Below are positions 52,696 to 62,863 of a stretch of 64,000 nt of DNA, piece by piece (the first letter of the stretch is position 1; every line of letters begins with the position of its first letter). Source of the stretch: an uncultured Bacilli bacterium (lineage in GTDB: Bacteria > Bacillota_I > Bacilli_A > RF39 > UBA660); the NCBI GenBank assembly GCA_934130165.1, contig CAKOXO010000002.1, forward strand, positions 124,001 to 188,000, given 5' to 3'. Below the pieces are notes generated by a model. The model saw only the letters and a program-made list of their open reading frames with translations, did no database searches and was not told the origin of the DNA. The position numbers and the translations under genes were made by a program.

Positions 52696-53757
52696 ATCTT
52701 CTATCAAATCCATTTCCACCTGATTAATAGATGCAAATTTCTTACTGATTTTTTCAGTTGTAATAGAAACATTTTCAACATCTTTATTAACAGCTTGAAT
52801 ACTACGAGATAATTTATCCCAACGTTCTTTGTATCTAGAAAATTCTAGTCCAAGTTTATTTAATTCTTGATGAATAATGCTACTATATTTATCTCTTTCA
52901 ATATTTTTTATTATCATTTGAATAACAGTAAGCGTAGATATTAACGTTGTTGGAGAAGTAATCCAAACTCTTTTTTTATAGGCGTATTCAATAATATCTG
53001 GATGATATGCATTAATTTCTGCAAAAATTGCTTCAGCTGGTAAAAACATTATCGCTTGATCACTAGTTTCACCAGGAATTATATATTTCATACTTATAGC
53101 ATCTATATGTTTCTTTACATCCATTTTGAATAATTTTTCATATTTTTCTCTTTCAGCTTGTGAAATACTTTTATCTACCATTAATTGATAATGTTCTAAT
53201 GGAAATTTTGAATCTATTGCTATAGTTCCAAGTGGTTCAGGAGCAAACAAAACTGAATCTGCAATATATTTATTACTAAATGTATATTGTAATTTATATA
53301 TAGAATCATTTTTTTCACCAAAAACACTTGATAAAATATGTTTCAAATTAACCTCACCAAATATTCCCCTACTTTTTTTATCAGTTAAGACACTCTGTAG
53401 GGAAACAATATCAGTTGATAAATTTTCTATTTTTTTCTGAGCTTCATCTATTTTACTAAGTCTTTCAATAACTGACATAAATGTTTTATTTGTTTTTTCA
53501 AAATTTTGATCAAGGCGTTCTGAGACCTTTTCATTAATAGCAAGAAGTCTTCCCTCAACTTGTTCATTTAACTTTTGAAAATCATCATTCATATTTTTAG
53601 TTAATTCTGATTTAAAATCACCAAGTTCTTTAACCATATTAAGTTCTAATTTTCCAAGTCGTTCTGTAATGTTACTTTCATTAATATTCTTAAATAGTGA
53701 AATTATTATTAGTATTGAATTTAATATAAGTAATCCTATAATTATATAATTTATCAC
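52684..53757 (-). CDS. rmuC: DNA recombination protein RmuC
   Basis: 357 residues. An N-terminal membrane helix (about 3-22), then a coiled coil (about 30-125, LGDFKSELTKNMNDDFQKLNEQVEGRL), then the RmuC domain: SRGIFGEVNLKHIL, LGTIAIDSKFPLEHYQLM, and SPTTLISTLTVIQMI. The domain has a PD-(D/E)XK-like core (IDSKFPLE). Limits inversions and recombination at repeats. It lies 11 bases from the DedA-like gene. Confidence 0.9.
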   Translation of the reverse strand: MINYIIIGLLILNSILIIISLFKNINESNITERLGKLELNMVKELGDFKSELTKNMNDDFQKLNEQVEGRLLAINEKVSERLDQNFEKTNKTFMSVIERLSKIDEAQKKIENLSTDIVSLQSVLTDKKSRGIFGEVNLKHILSSVFGEKNDSIYKLQYTFSNKYIADSVLFAPEPLGTIAIDSKFPLEHYQLMVDKSISQAEREKYEKLFKMDVKKHIDAISMKYIIPGETSDQAIMFLPAEAIFAEINAYHPDIIEYAYKKRVWITSPTTLISTLTVIQMIIKNIERDKYSSIIHQELNKLGLEFSRYKERWDKLSRSIQAVNKDVENVSITTEKISKKFASINQVEMDLIEDKKE

Positions 53758-53768
53758 TCTATCACATC

Positions 53769-54338
53769 CTATTCTATTTTCATTTTTTTACTAATAAGCT
53801 TCGATAAGAAATATGCTAGTAATATTAAAATTGCAACTATAATTATTGTTTTAATATCGGTAATACTCTCAAGCAAGCTTTTACCTACACATCCCCAAAA
53901 GGTAACCATAAATATTTTTCCTATTAAAAGGGCAATTAGAAACTTTCTTTTTCCCATTCTTACTACTCCAGCAGCTATATTAATTAAAAATGCTGGGGTA
54001 AATGGCAAAGCAATAAGTACTACTAGATTTGAAAACTCAATATCTTTCATCCTATTTACAACTTTTTTAACTTTAGGTTTATCTAATCTATTTTTAATTA
54101 CCTTATTAGATATAAAGGTAAAAAGTAAAAAAGATGCATAACAACCAAGACAAGTTGAAAGCCAGGAAATTAATATTCCTATTATTAATCCATACGCGTT
54201 AATGTTTAATGCAACAAAAACACCTAGTGGTAAGGCTGGGATAATTGATTCTAAAAGTATTAATAATACACCATAAATTATTCCACCATTTTGAAGTAAT
54301 TGTGTTAAATATTCTACTATATTGTTTACTACATCCAT
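53769..54338 (-). CDS. DedA/VTT-type small membrane protein
   Basis: 189 residues with about five membrane spans. The N-terminus (EYLTQLLQNGGIIYGVLLILLESIIPALPLG) and the FTPAFLINIAAGVVRMGKRKFLIALLIGKIFM segment show the VTT/SNARE-associated domain of DedA and TVP38 proteins. Thought to move lipids such as undecaprenyl phosphate or to keep membrane potential. Shorter than typical DedA (about 200-220). Confidence 0.8.
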   Translation of the reverse strand: MDVVNNIVEYLTQLLQNGGIIYGVLLILLESIIPALPLGVFVALNINAYGLIIGILISWLSTCLGCYASFLLFTFISNKVIKNRLDKPKVKKVVNRMKDIEFSNLVVLIALPFTPAFLINIAAGVVRMGKRKFLIALLIGKIFMVTFWGCVGKSLLESITDIKTIIIVAILILLAYFLSKLISKKMKIE

Positions 54339-54386
54339 ACTATCACCTTATTATTATTATAGTATAAATTATAAGGTTTTAAAAGA

Positions 54387-54413
54387 AAAAGATAGTAATT
54401 ATTTACTATCTTC
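54387..54413 (-). terminator. Terminator of the rhodanese gene
   Basis: AGATAGT / ACTATCT stem at the stop codon with flanking T on the minus strand. Confidence 0.55.
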
Positions 54414-54698
54414 TAAATAACTTGTATAACCACCTAAAATATTTATAACTTTATATCCTTTCTTTGTTAAAATTTCACATATCTTTCTACTTGTACTTCC
54501 AAAATTACAAAATATATAATATTCCTCATCATCGCTTAAATAATCATCTGGATTTGTTAACAAAAAATTTACAGGAATATTTTTAGCATTCTTTATTGTT
54601 CCCAGAGAAAACTTATAACTATCTCTAATATCTATTAAGTTGATTTCTTTTTTTTTCATAATATCTATTAAATCATATGTATCTATTTCTTTATACAT
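54399..54698 (-). CDS. Single-domain rhodanese-like protein
   Basis: 99 residues. INLIDIRDSYKFSLGTIKNAKNIP is the rhodanese N-terminal signature and the active-site loop CNFGSTSRK has Cys near 71. Carries a sulfane sulfur on Cys during sulfur transfer. The size is that of stand-alone GlpE/PspE-type rhodaneses. Confidence 0.87.
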   Translation of the reverse strand: MYKEIDTYDLIDIMKKKEINLIDIRDSYKFSLGTIKNAKNIPVNFLLTNPDDYLSDDEEYYIFCNFGSTSRKICEILTKKGYKVINILGGYTSYLEDSK

Positions 54699-54727
54699 AA
54701 ACTACACCTCAATATAGTATATGAAAA

Positions 54728-54760
54728 AAAAGTAATCTAAAATAGTTTAGATTACTTATC
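54728..54760 (-). terminator. Strong terminator at the end of the secretion operon
   Basis: AAGTAATCTAAA / TTTAGATTACTT, 12-base arms and a 4-base loop, followed on the minus strand by TTTTTTC. It marks the 3' boundary of the type IV secretion-like operon. Confidence 0.85.
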
Positions 54761-56042
54761 TTACTACATATGGTTTTTTCTTTGTACCATTTCCTTTTTC
54801 AACCATCATATCTTTTCCAACTCTAACAACTAATCTTAATTTTTCATCACTATTGGCATACGTAGAAGTTATAGTTCCTTGATAATCTACTAAATATACC
54901 ATAGCATTATCACTTGAAACACCATTAGCTAACCAAAATGCACCATTTGTTGCTAAATAATTATAATTTTGACATGAAGGTGAAACTGTATTCGTACATT
55001 CAGGATCTAGGCTAGCATTTAGATAATCATAAACAGATAATAGAGAAATTTTTGTTTCTATCACTTCCGAACACTCTGGTCCACCATCTCTACTTAATTC
55101 GTTATTAGCTCTAGTACCAACACAAGCATTAAATTTTAACAACTTTGATTTTATACCTTTGGTAAATAGTTTAGGTTCTTCTTCAAAATAATAATAGTCA
55201 CTGTCAGCATCATCAGCTAAACTATTGTTATATAATTTTTGAATTGCAGTACTGACATTACTATTTTTGAATTCATTTATACCATAAGTATCATCTAATC
55301 TACTATTATATCTCTCATCCCAAACGTAATTATTTGCTGATAAATCATTTTGAACCAAGGTGATTTCATTATTAGAATTTACTTTTAATATTCTCCAAAG
55401 ACTACTAGTACCATCAAATTTTACATAATTATTAACATCTTTTCCTCTATAAACATAACCACCATTATACGAATATAATCCATAACCATCAGTTACAATA
55501 TTTTTTTTATCTAATACTTTTTTATATAATTCTGTAGTAGTATAATCATCACCACAATTTAAATATGAAGTATAACTGTATGTTTTATTTCCTGTATTTT
55601 CTACAATAACTTCACCACTACATGATTGATTAGGTAAGTATTTATCAAGGGTATTCATATATTCCTCTTCAGCCAAAACATCAGAACTTATTTTTACTTT
55701 ACTAGTTGGTAATTTTTTTTCGTTATCAACGAAGTATGACTTTGCTGCTTCTTTCATCACATCTTCTACTTCAGCATAAGAATAATGTTTTTTTGAAGTT
55801 AAAGATATAATAAATCCAATTAAAATAATTATTATGATTATTACAACTATAACACCCATCATTTTAACAATTTTTGTTCTAAATTGTTCTTTAGCTAATT
55901 GCTCTTCCTTTTTTATTTCAGCCTCTATATTTTCTGGTGAATCTTCATCTACAGTTTCTTCTTTTTCTGAGTCAAATTCCTTTATATCTTCTGTAACATC
56001 CTTATAACGATTTCCATTTGGTCCTATATTCTTATTATCCAT
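54756..56042 (-). CDS. Membrane-anchored protein of the secretion operon
   Basis: 428 residues. An acidic cytoplasmic start (about 1-52), one membrane helix (about 53-77: MMGVIVVIIIIIILIGFII), then an outside domain with many Cys, Tyr and Asn residues. It includes SLWRILKVNSNNEITLVQND and the final LRLVVRVGKDMMVEKGNG, related to the DUF6273-like protein at 46394. The domain may bind surface components. It follows VirD4 by 17 bases, so it belongs to the secretion operon. No enzyme motif seen. Confidence 0.68.
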   Translation of the reverse strand: MDNKNIGPNGNRYKDVTEDIKEFDSEKEETVDEDSPENIEAEIKKEEQLAKEQFRTKIVKMMGVIVVIIIIIILIGFIISLTSKKHYSYAEVEDVMKEAAKSYFVDNEKKLPTSKVKISSDVLAEEEYMNTLDKYLPNQSCSGEVIVENTGNKTYSYTSYLNCGDDYTTTELYKKVLDKKNIVTDGYGLYSYNGGYVYRGKDVNNYVKFDGTSSLWRILKVNSNNEITLVQNDLSANNYVWDERYNSRLDDTYGINEFKNSNVSTAIQKLYNNSLADDADSDYYYFEEEPKLFTKGIKSKLLKFNACVGTRANNELSRDGGPECSEVIETKISLLSVYDYLNASLDPECTNTVSPSCQNYNYLATNGAFWLANGVSSDNAMVYLVDYQGTITSTYANSDEKLRLVVRVGKDMMVEKGNGTKKKPYVVR

Positions 56043-56059
56043 AATAATACCTCTTTCTA

Positions 56060-58171
56060 TTAATTATCAAAAAAATCATCAAAAAAATCATCATCGTCAT
56101 CATCATCATCTAAATCTAGGTTTTGTACAATCACTTTATCTTTATGAATATCTTCAGATTCCTTATCTCCAATTACTTCAAGTTTTTCTTCGCTTTTTGC
56201 TTTTTCTTCTTTCTCTTTATTTTTTCTTTCTTCCTCTTCTAATTCAGCAATTTTTGCATCTATTTTCTTAACTAATTCATCAACATCAAAACCATTATCA
56301 AACTCTTTTTTATCACCAGACTTAGGAGATGCCTTTTGTTGTTCAAAAGGATTAAATGCCCTAGGTGGAGGTGATTGTTTATTCTCTCCCATTTGCACTG
56401 GCATACCAAATGGTGTTTTATTTAATCCACCTTCCTCATCTGATGCATTCATCATTTCTAATAATTTTTTCTTTTTTTCGCTTTTTACAAATTCTTTTAT
56501 ATCAAAGGTATGAACTGGCATCTTATTTCTATGTGGATATTTAGCCTTTGGATATTTTTGTCCCCAATCTATTTTAAAATCAGGAGTCATTTTTGTTTTA
56601 AATGGTTGTTTACGCATACGTAATATAATTGTTTCAAATTGTTTCATTCTTTGTAAATCAGATACTGTTACTAAAGGAGTAGAAGCTGTTTTATCATCCT
56701 TTTTACTTTTAACTTCTCCACACATTTTGGAGATTTCCTCTAATGCTGCTAACTCTGTACTAATTAAATAAATAATATTTCCACAGTTTCCCTTTATAGT
56801 CTCTGCATCTTCTTTACCATATACTTTATTAAGTTGAGCAAAGTTTTGAATAATCATTGTAAATCTAATTTGACGAGAACGAGCCGCTGTAATCATTGTA
56901 GTTACATCTTTTAATGGAGGCATATTAGCAAACTCATCAAGTAAAAAGTTTGTTCTAATTGGAAGTTTACCACCATGTTTTTGAGCAACATCTATTAAAG
57001 TTTCATAAATTTGCTTTAATAAGATTGTAACCAAAGAATGATATGTCTTTTTTTCATCTTGAATAACAATAAATACCGCTGTTTTTCTCTTACCTATTGA
57101 CTCTAAATCTATATCACTATAAGATAACATTTCACTTAAATTTTCACGTGATGCAAATAGTTTTACTTTTTGTTTAAACACAGATAAAATTGAGCCCTTA
57201 GTTTCATTAGGAGCTGTAACAGTACCGAATGCATTAATTGCAGCAGCACTAGCAGGGTCTTTAGCTCCAAAATATTCTTTTATATATGTAGAACCACCAA
57301 ATTTATCCTCACCAACAGTACTCATTAAATTTATACTATTGATATTAATTTCTTCTTCTTTAGCATCTTCAAATAGCCCTAAAGCTAATCCAGAAAAATA
57401 ATCTGCTGAAGTTTTTTCCCAGAAAGGATCTGCATTAGAATTTGATTCATCATACAAAATATTTAGAGCCAAATCATCTAACAATTCTATTGCCTTATCC
57501 TGTTTACCACTTTTATATATTTTGTATGGTAAGGACATTGGATTCCAAGCATTACCATTTTGTGGATCACGGAAATTAAGCAATAATATTTGGTATCCCT
57601 TAGCTCGTAACATTTCAGCTGTATTTTCATAAATCTCACCTTTTGGATCGGTAATAATCATACTTTCACCTTTTTTAGCAAGAATCTTAACAGTTGGTTT
57701 TATTACAGTTTGAGTTTTACCACTACCAGTAGCACCAATTACTAACGTATGATATTCACTATCATCAATCCATGCTTCATTTTCCTTAAGAATTAAGGGA
57801 ACACCAGCTACATTAGATTTTTTTTGTAAAGGAGTAACTAATGAAAGCTCATCTTTCATTTCTTTTTCTTTTGCCCAACGACTATATCCTTTATTTTTCT
57901 TTTCAGTTGTAAATCCAATTCCCTTTTCCATCTCAAAAAATCTAGAACTAACACTTACTATCAAACCAAATAATGATATAAAATAAAATACCAAAGTTGC
58001 AGTTATATATTGTGGTGAAAAGGCAGGAAAAGGATTTAGGCCTGATAGATAGCCATTTTCTGCTAAGGATGATAAGTTAACAACACCTATTGCAATTACA
58101 TATAATAAAAATACTGCAAATACTACAAATATTGTAACATCTTCTTTATCCGCTCTAAACTTAAGTTTCAT
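56060..58171 (-). CDS. VirD4/TraG-type coupling ATPase
   Basis: 703 residues. Two N-terminal membrane helices (about 13-33 and 55-75), Walker A VIGATGSGKT near 144-153, the IITDPKGEIYE segment, and Walker B FLLDEFANMPPL. The coupling protein feeds substrates into a type IV secretion channel. The C-terminus (from about 570) is a long charged extension ending in a run of Asp and Phe (DLDDDDDDDD, then FFDDFF), an unusual tail that may bind substrates or partners. Confidence 0.92.
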   Translation of the reverse strand: MKLKFRADKEDVTIFVVFAVFLLYVIAIGVVNLSSLAENGYLSGLNPFPAFSPQYITATLVFYFISLFGLIVSVSSRFFEMEKGIGFTTEKKNKGYSRWAKEKEMKDELSLVTPLQKKSNVAGVPLILKENEAWIDDSEYHTLVIGATGSGKTQTVIKPTVKILAKKGESMIITDPKGEIYENTAEMLRAKGYQILLLNFRDPQNGNAWNPMSLPYKIYKSGKQDKAIELLDDLALNILYDESNSNADPFWEKTSADYFSGLALGLFEDAKEEEININSINLMSTVGEDKFGGSTYIKEYFGAKDPASAAAINAFGTVTAPNETKGSILSVFKQKVKLFASRENLSEMLSYSDIDLESIGKRKTAVFIVIQDEKKTYHSLVTILLKQIYETLIDVAQKHGGKLPIRTNFLLDEFANMPPLKDVTTMITAARSRQIRFTMIIQNFAQLNKVYGKEDAETIKGNCGNIIYLISTELAALEEISKMCGEVKSKKDDKTASTPLVTVSDLQRMKQFETIILRMRKQPFKTKMTPDFKIDWGQKYPKAKYPHRNKMPVHTFDIKEFVKSEKKKKLLEMMNASDEEGGLNKTPFGMPVQMGENKQSPPPRAFNPFEQQKASPKSGDKKEFDNGFDVDELVKKIDAKIAELEEEERKNKEKEEKAKSEEKLEVIGDKESEDIHKDKVIVQNLDLDDDDDDDDFFDDFFDN

Positions 58172-58212
58172 ACAATTCCTTCTTCCTTCTTAAAATATTA
58201 TATCATTAAAAA

Positions 58213-58995
58213 CTAGTTAGAAACAAGTGATTTAAACATATAGTTATTAAATTTATATAAATTATATCTAGTCCCTTCAACACTATAATAACTACATCCA
58301 ACAATAACTTCAAATTTATTATCTTCATCTACGTCAATAAAATTACTTATATAAGGATTACATCCACTATATATATCATCTATCTCTTTTTTATCTTTAT
58401 ATAAATAAATGATTTTTCCATCTTTAACCGTAAAAATATAACCAAAAGATATATTTCCTATATCTTCATATGGAAATTTGTTTGAAATAGTATATATTCT
58501 CTCAATTACACCATCATTATTCAAATCAAAATCAATGTAATAACTATATGTTAAAGGGGAATCTTCACTAAGATTGTTTTCTTTTAAAACTTTTTTAACA
58601 TAAGTTGTATCATCTATATCATGGGTAGAAAAATCAGCAATTTTATATTTGATACTTCCAGACAATGCTAACATATTTTCTTCTTCATAATTTACTGGGG
58701 TATTATTATTTTTATATAAATACCATTTATCATCGTAAAAAATTTTATATCTACCAAAATAGGAGTTATCAACATAAACATTAAATTTTTTACCACTATA
58801 ACTTTTCAAATCTTTTTTACTATATATACCAACCCAACGAGAATTAACTTTTTTAAATCCACCTGAATTACCTATTACTATAACATTATCCTTATTTTTA
58901 GTAATTAGCCTAACACCAATAGTTAAAAAGAATACAATTGATCCTACTAATAAGAAAATTAAAATAAATATAGAGACTTTTTTATCCTTTTTCAT
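58213..58995 (-). CDS. Membrane-anchored protein with Asp-rich repeat-like segments
   Basis: 260 residues with an N-terminal helix (about 8-29) and an extracellular domain. Two Asp-rich segments, DFDLNNDGVIERIYTI and FIDVDEDNKFEVIVGC, look like the calcium-binding loops of FG-GAP/VCBS repeats. It lies between the SpoIID-peptidase fusion and VirD4 in the secretion operon and may help assemble the channel at the cell surface. Assignment is by position only. Confidence 0.6.
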   Translation of the reverse strand: MKKDKKVSIFILIFLLVGSIVFFLTIGVRLITKNKDNVIVIGNSGGFKKVNSRWVGIYSKKDLKSYSGKKFNVYVDNSYFGRYKIFYDDKWYLYKNNNTPVNYEEENMLALSGSIKYKIADFSTHDIDDTTYVKKVLKENNLSEDSPLTYSYYIDFDLNNDGVIERIYTISNKFPYEDIGNISFGYIFTVKDGKIIYLYKDKKEIDDIYSGCNPYISNFIDVDEDNKFEVIVGCSYYSVEGTRYNLYKFNNYMFKSLVSN

Positions 58996-59004
58996 AATTT
59001 CCTC

Positions 59005-61041
59005 CTAACCAGCTTTAAACCAAACTACTCTACTTGTATTTTTCCAACTATATTCTTGCCACATATTTGTAGAAGTACTACCAGGATCCATCATATTAAT
59101 TGTATTTCCATTTACAGAATCAATTGCTACCCAGTGTTGTCCTGTATTACCTTTTACTTCAGCTACAACATAGTATCCACTATCTTGTAAGGATTTAATT
59201 TTATTTAGTTTTTCTTTCTTAGATTTTCCTAATATATTCTCATTTCCACTCCATACAAATTTTGGAGCAACCTTTCCAACTGCATTCCATTGTAAATTAC
59301 CTGAACTAGAAAATCCACCATTTTTACTTAATGCTTGAACAAAAGTGCCAGGATTTAATTCTCCGCTTACATTAGTTGAAACTCCACTTTTTGCTACTAA
59401 CATAGATATAGAAGTTGCAAGACATCCTGCAGATTTAATTGTATTTTTACTTTTACCTAGATGAATACTAGACCATGGTGCTCCGTATTGTTTCCAAGAT
59501 GTATAGTCACCTGTTGCAGCATTACTACTACCAGAACAATTAGAAGTAAATTCATATATTCCACCATATGTACCTTTTAATGTTTGCTTATAATCTAAAC
59601 CCTTATTTCCTAAATTTCTCCATTCTGTTTGTTTTTCTTGTGCATAATTCATAGCTAATAGATAGCCTTTTTTGTTATAAGCTAACACCCCATTAACTTC
59701 TGATATCCAAGCCCTTTGTTTTGCATTTTTTGCAAGTGGTCCCTTATAAGTAGTCGTATTATTAACTCCTGTATATACACTACCATTTTGACGACTATGA
59801 GGGTCATTCTTTTTTCTAGAGCATCCTTTATCTACATTACAGTAAACCTGATCACCTACACAATTTCTAATTTCAATAATCCATTGTCCATTTTCATTAA
59901 TCAATTTTTTATTTCTTACCGCTGTAGAAATAGCAAAACTCCTTGCTGCTATGGCCTGAGCCTGAGCCTCTGCCTTATTTTGTCCTCCACTAACCTCTGC
60001 ATAAACAACTCCCATAACATAATCTTCAAAATCTATTAATGGTTCATCCATTGCTTTACCGTAAGGACCATCACACATAGCAGTATCAGTTGTACCATAT
60101 CCATACATTAATCTAACCTTCAAATTACTAACATTTATATTAGTAGCTGATGTAAAGTCTGTACTATTAGTGATTCCTTTTATACTATAAGTACAATTAG
60201 TTCCACTTGTACTAGTAGAAGATTCATTATAACCTTTTATATAACGCTCATATCTAGTACCCTTTGCATATTCCTTATCAACATAACCCTCTCGACCAGA
60301 TTCTTGAGCGCCTTCTTGTTCATCATCATTATCAGCACCACCTATAGAAGCTATTACTAAACCTATAAATATTAATGGTAAACAAGATATTATGCATAAT
60401 AAAATAACTTTTTTCTTCTTTATGAAACCAAATCCAGAAAATTCACTAGAAATATCTCCTTCTTGTTCAGAACCAGAGTCTTGAGATTGCCCATCATCAT
60501 TTGATAATGATGATGGTTTACCAAGACCACCCTTTTTACCTCCAAATCCCTTTCCTAAAGGATTTGTCATATTTTGTGATGAAGATTTATCAGGAGATTG
60601 TGATGTCGTATCACCAGAAGGATTTTCTCCAGCTATTTGCTTATTACTAATCATAGCCTCTGCACTTGATGCACCATTAGGTGAACCACTCGCAACAGAT
60701 ATAGCCTTATCAGTAGCATCTAAAGCACCGGAATCATCAAGTTTTTTACTCGCCTTAGACATACCAGGAATTTTACTTAAGGCTTCTCCTCCCTTATTTA
60801 AAATTTTATCTCCTACTTTAGTTTTTGCTAAAGCATCAACTACCTTTCCACCAGCAGGTCCAGCAAAATAAGTAGCAGCACCTTTTGCAGCTACTTTTGC
60901 AGCTTTTTTATTTGAATCTTGATTTTCAGCTCTTTGACTGTTTTTTACTGCAGAATACGAATTATTATCATTATTGTTAACAGAAGAAGTAGTAGCGTTA
61001 TTATCTACACTACTACTTTGATTCATATTATCTCTTGGCAT
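59005..61041 (-). CDS. SpoIID-domain plus C39-like peptidase fusion of the secretion operon
   Basis: 678 residues from the ATG at 61041 (AGGTGAT upstream). Order: a Ser/Asn/Lys-rich region with a Gly/Ala stretch (about 45-95), one membrane helix (about 208-232), then a SpoIID/LytB-like domain (about 335-500) with VMGVVYAEVSGGQNKAEAQ (conserved Glu about 349) and QAIAARSFAI. A C-terminal papain/C39-like domain follows (about 515-678), with Cys540 (SAGCLATS), His636 (GQHWVAID) and Asp652 (MDPGS). SpoIID trims denuded peptidoglycan glycan; the peptidase may cut peptides or cross-bridges. In this operon it takes the place usually held by a VirB1/CwlT-type wall hydrolase. Confidence 0.83.
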   Translation of the reverse strand: MPRDNMNQSSSVDNNATTSSVNNNDNNSYSAVKNSQRAENQDSNKKAAKVAAKGAATYFAGPAGGKVVDALAKTKVGDKILNKGGEALSKIPGMSKASKKLDDSGALDATDKAISVASGSPNGASSAEAMISNKQIAGENPSGDTTSQSPDKSSSQNMTNPLGKGFGGKKGGLGKPSSLSNDDGQSQDSGSEQEGDISSEFSGFGFIKKKKVILLCIISCLPLIFIGLVIASIGGADNDDEQEGAQESGREGYVDKEYAKGTRYERYIKGYNESSTSTSGTNCTYSIKGITNSTDFTSATNINVSNLKVRLMYGYGTTDTAMCDGPYGKAMDEPLIDFEDYVMGVVYAEVSGGQNKAEAQAQAIAARSFAISTAVRNKKLINENGQWIIEIRNCVGDQVYCNVDKGCSRKKNDPHSRQNGSVYTGVNNTTTYKGPLAKNAKQRAWISEVNGVLAYNKKGYLLAMNYAQEKQTEWRNLGNKGLDYKQTLKGTYGGIYEFTSNCSGSSNAATGDYTSWKQYGAPWSSIHLGKSKNTIKSAGCLATSISMLVAKSGVSTNVSGELNPGTFVQALSKNGGFSSSGNLQWNAVGKVAPKFVWSGNENILGKSKKEKLNKIKSLQDSGYYVVAEVKGNTGQHWVAIDSVNGNTINMMDPGSTSTNMWQEYSWKNTSRVVWFKAG

Positions 61042-61072
61042 AAATATCACCTACTTCTATTAACAATTATTA

Positions 61073-62863
61073 CTATAGTCCTCCACCACTACCGAAAGAG
61101 TCTAATTCTTGTTTTGTTACTGAAACATTAATTCTCATTCTTCTATTTCCACAAACAAATAATGCTTCCCCTTGTGAATATCTTTTTATACTTTCTTTTT
61201 CACTTTCATTTAAATCTATTAATAAACTTAAATCTTCAACAGCTTGTTTCTTTAATCCCATTACTAAATAATAAGATGCATTATCAAAAATTGCCTTACC
61301 TTGAGTAATAACAGCAGGAGCTGAAAAGTCACTTGGTTGTTGTGTAATAATAATTGTACCTGTATTATATTTTCTAGCACGACGTTGTACCTGTGCTAAA
61401 AAGTCTGCACCTAAAGTATTTTGTTCTCCTAATAATACATGAGCTTCATCTACCATTAATACTGTATCAACATTAGGATCAAGACATAATCCCCAAGCAT
61501 ACTTTAATACATTAAAGAATAATGCATTTTTAACATTAGAGTCACTATTCATTAACTCTTTAATGTTAAATACCATAAAATCACTATTACCATTAATGGT
61601 TGTATGACCATCAAAATAGAACTTTAATTCTTTTATTATAGGTCTAATTTTTAACTCAAGTCTCTCCATAATATCTCTTTCTTGAGTTTGTTCAGTCATT
61701 GACATAAGTCTACCTTTAACAGTTGCATAAACATCAGTAAATGTTGGATAATCTGTAGAAGTAAAACCTGAAAAGTCTGTATCAAAATCTATTCCAAATC
61801 TCTTATATGTATCTTGTACTACTTCAGAAAACATTGTAAGTACATCTTCAGTAATAGATGGATCATAGTATTTCATAAATGCCTTTAAAAATTGTAAAGT
61901 CCTTGTTAGAACTGTATAACCTAATCCTTGTTTTATTTCTTCATCATCAGCATCAATTACTACTTCAAGTGGATTAATTAAACCAAATTCCCCACCTTTT
62001 CCTATATCAACCTGATCTCCACCAAATGTTCTTGTTATTTCAGTAAGTTCATTTTCAGGATCTATTGCAACTATTTGGCATCTGTTTCTTATGTGTGTTC
62101 TAAGCATTAACTTAGCAGCTGTAGATTTACCACTACCAGATGTACCTAAAATAATCATATTAGCATTATTTCTATTATTTTCTTTTCTTATTTTATATAA
62201 GAATTGATTAAATAAAATTACTCCTCCAGAAAAGTCTACACCAAGCAACGTAGAAAGACCAGGATCTTTTATACTATCAAATATAAATGGATACATAGCC
62301 GCTATAGTAACAGATGGTATTGGAGTACCAATTCTTTCTTCTATATCTTGAGATGGGAAAATAGGTAGAATTGATTTTAATACTTTTTCTTGTTCAAATC
62401 TCAATGACACTGCTTTTAACTCCATAGCATCTAAGTAGTTTTTGACATTAACTTTTTTCATTTCTAAATCTTCTTTAGTATCAGCTGTAATCATAATGTG
62501 CATTTGGAAATCAAATATACGTGCCTGACTAGCTGCTAACATAGAAATAAAGTACTCTAAGCTTTCATAATCCTGTCTTATTCTTTCACGTGAAGTTTGG
62601 TCACGCTCTTTCCCATATCTTTCTTTTAAATCTGCAACCTGTTTATTAAGCATCTTTGATATCATTGCAAATTCTACTGGAATATGTTTTACAACAATTT
62701 TAATTCCAGACATACTTGTTAGTGTAGATAAATATCCAGGTTGAATATATCTAGGATATGAAACAACTGATAATATAGTTGCATATTTATCACTAATAAA
62801 GAAATCACTAGGGTTAAAACTTAATCCTTTAGGAGCTAATTGTCCTCTTAAACTTACACTCAT
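61073..62863 (-). CDS. VirB4-type ATPase, main part
   Basis: 596 residues. Walker A LGTSGSGKST at 239-248 and Walker B LMVDEAHVLL at 469-478, with TQQPSDF afterwards. The N-terminal 200 residues are the VirB4 middle domain. VirB4 powers assembly and transport in type IV systems. It overlaps by 4 bases the gene for a 185-residue protein that looks like the missing VirB4 N-terminus, so the usual single chain of about 800 residues is split in two here. Confidence 0.92.
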   Translation of the reverse strand: MSVSLRGQLAPKGLSFNPSDFFISDKYATILSVVSYPRYIQPGYLSTLTSMSGIKIVVKHIPVEFAMISKMLNKQVADLKERYGKERDQTSRERIRQDYESLEYFISMLAASQARIFDFQMHIMITADTKEDLEMKKVNVKNYLDAMELKAVSLRFEQEKVLKSILPIFPSQDIEERIGTPIPSVTIAAMYPFIFDSIKDPGLSTLLGVDFSGGVILFNQFLYKIRKENNRNNANMIILGTSGSGKSTAAKLMLRTHIRNRCQIVAIDPENELTEITRTFGGDQVDIGKGGEFGLINPLEVVIDADDEEIKQGLGYTVLTRTLQFLKAFMKYYDPSITEDVLTMFSEVVQDTYKRFGIDFDTDFSGFTSTDYPTFTDVYATVKGRLMSMTEQTQERDIMERLELKIRPIIKELKFYFDGHTTINGNSDFMVFNIKELMNSDSNVKNALFFNVLKYAWGLCLDPNVDTVLMVDEAHVLLGEQNTLGADFLAQVQRRARKYNTGTIIITQQPSDFSAPAVITQGKAIFDNASYYLVMGLKKQAVEDLSLLIDLNESEKESIKRYSQGEALFVCGNRRMRINVSVTKQELDSFGSGGGL

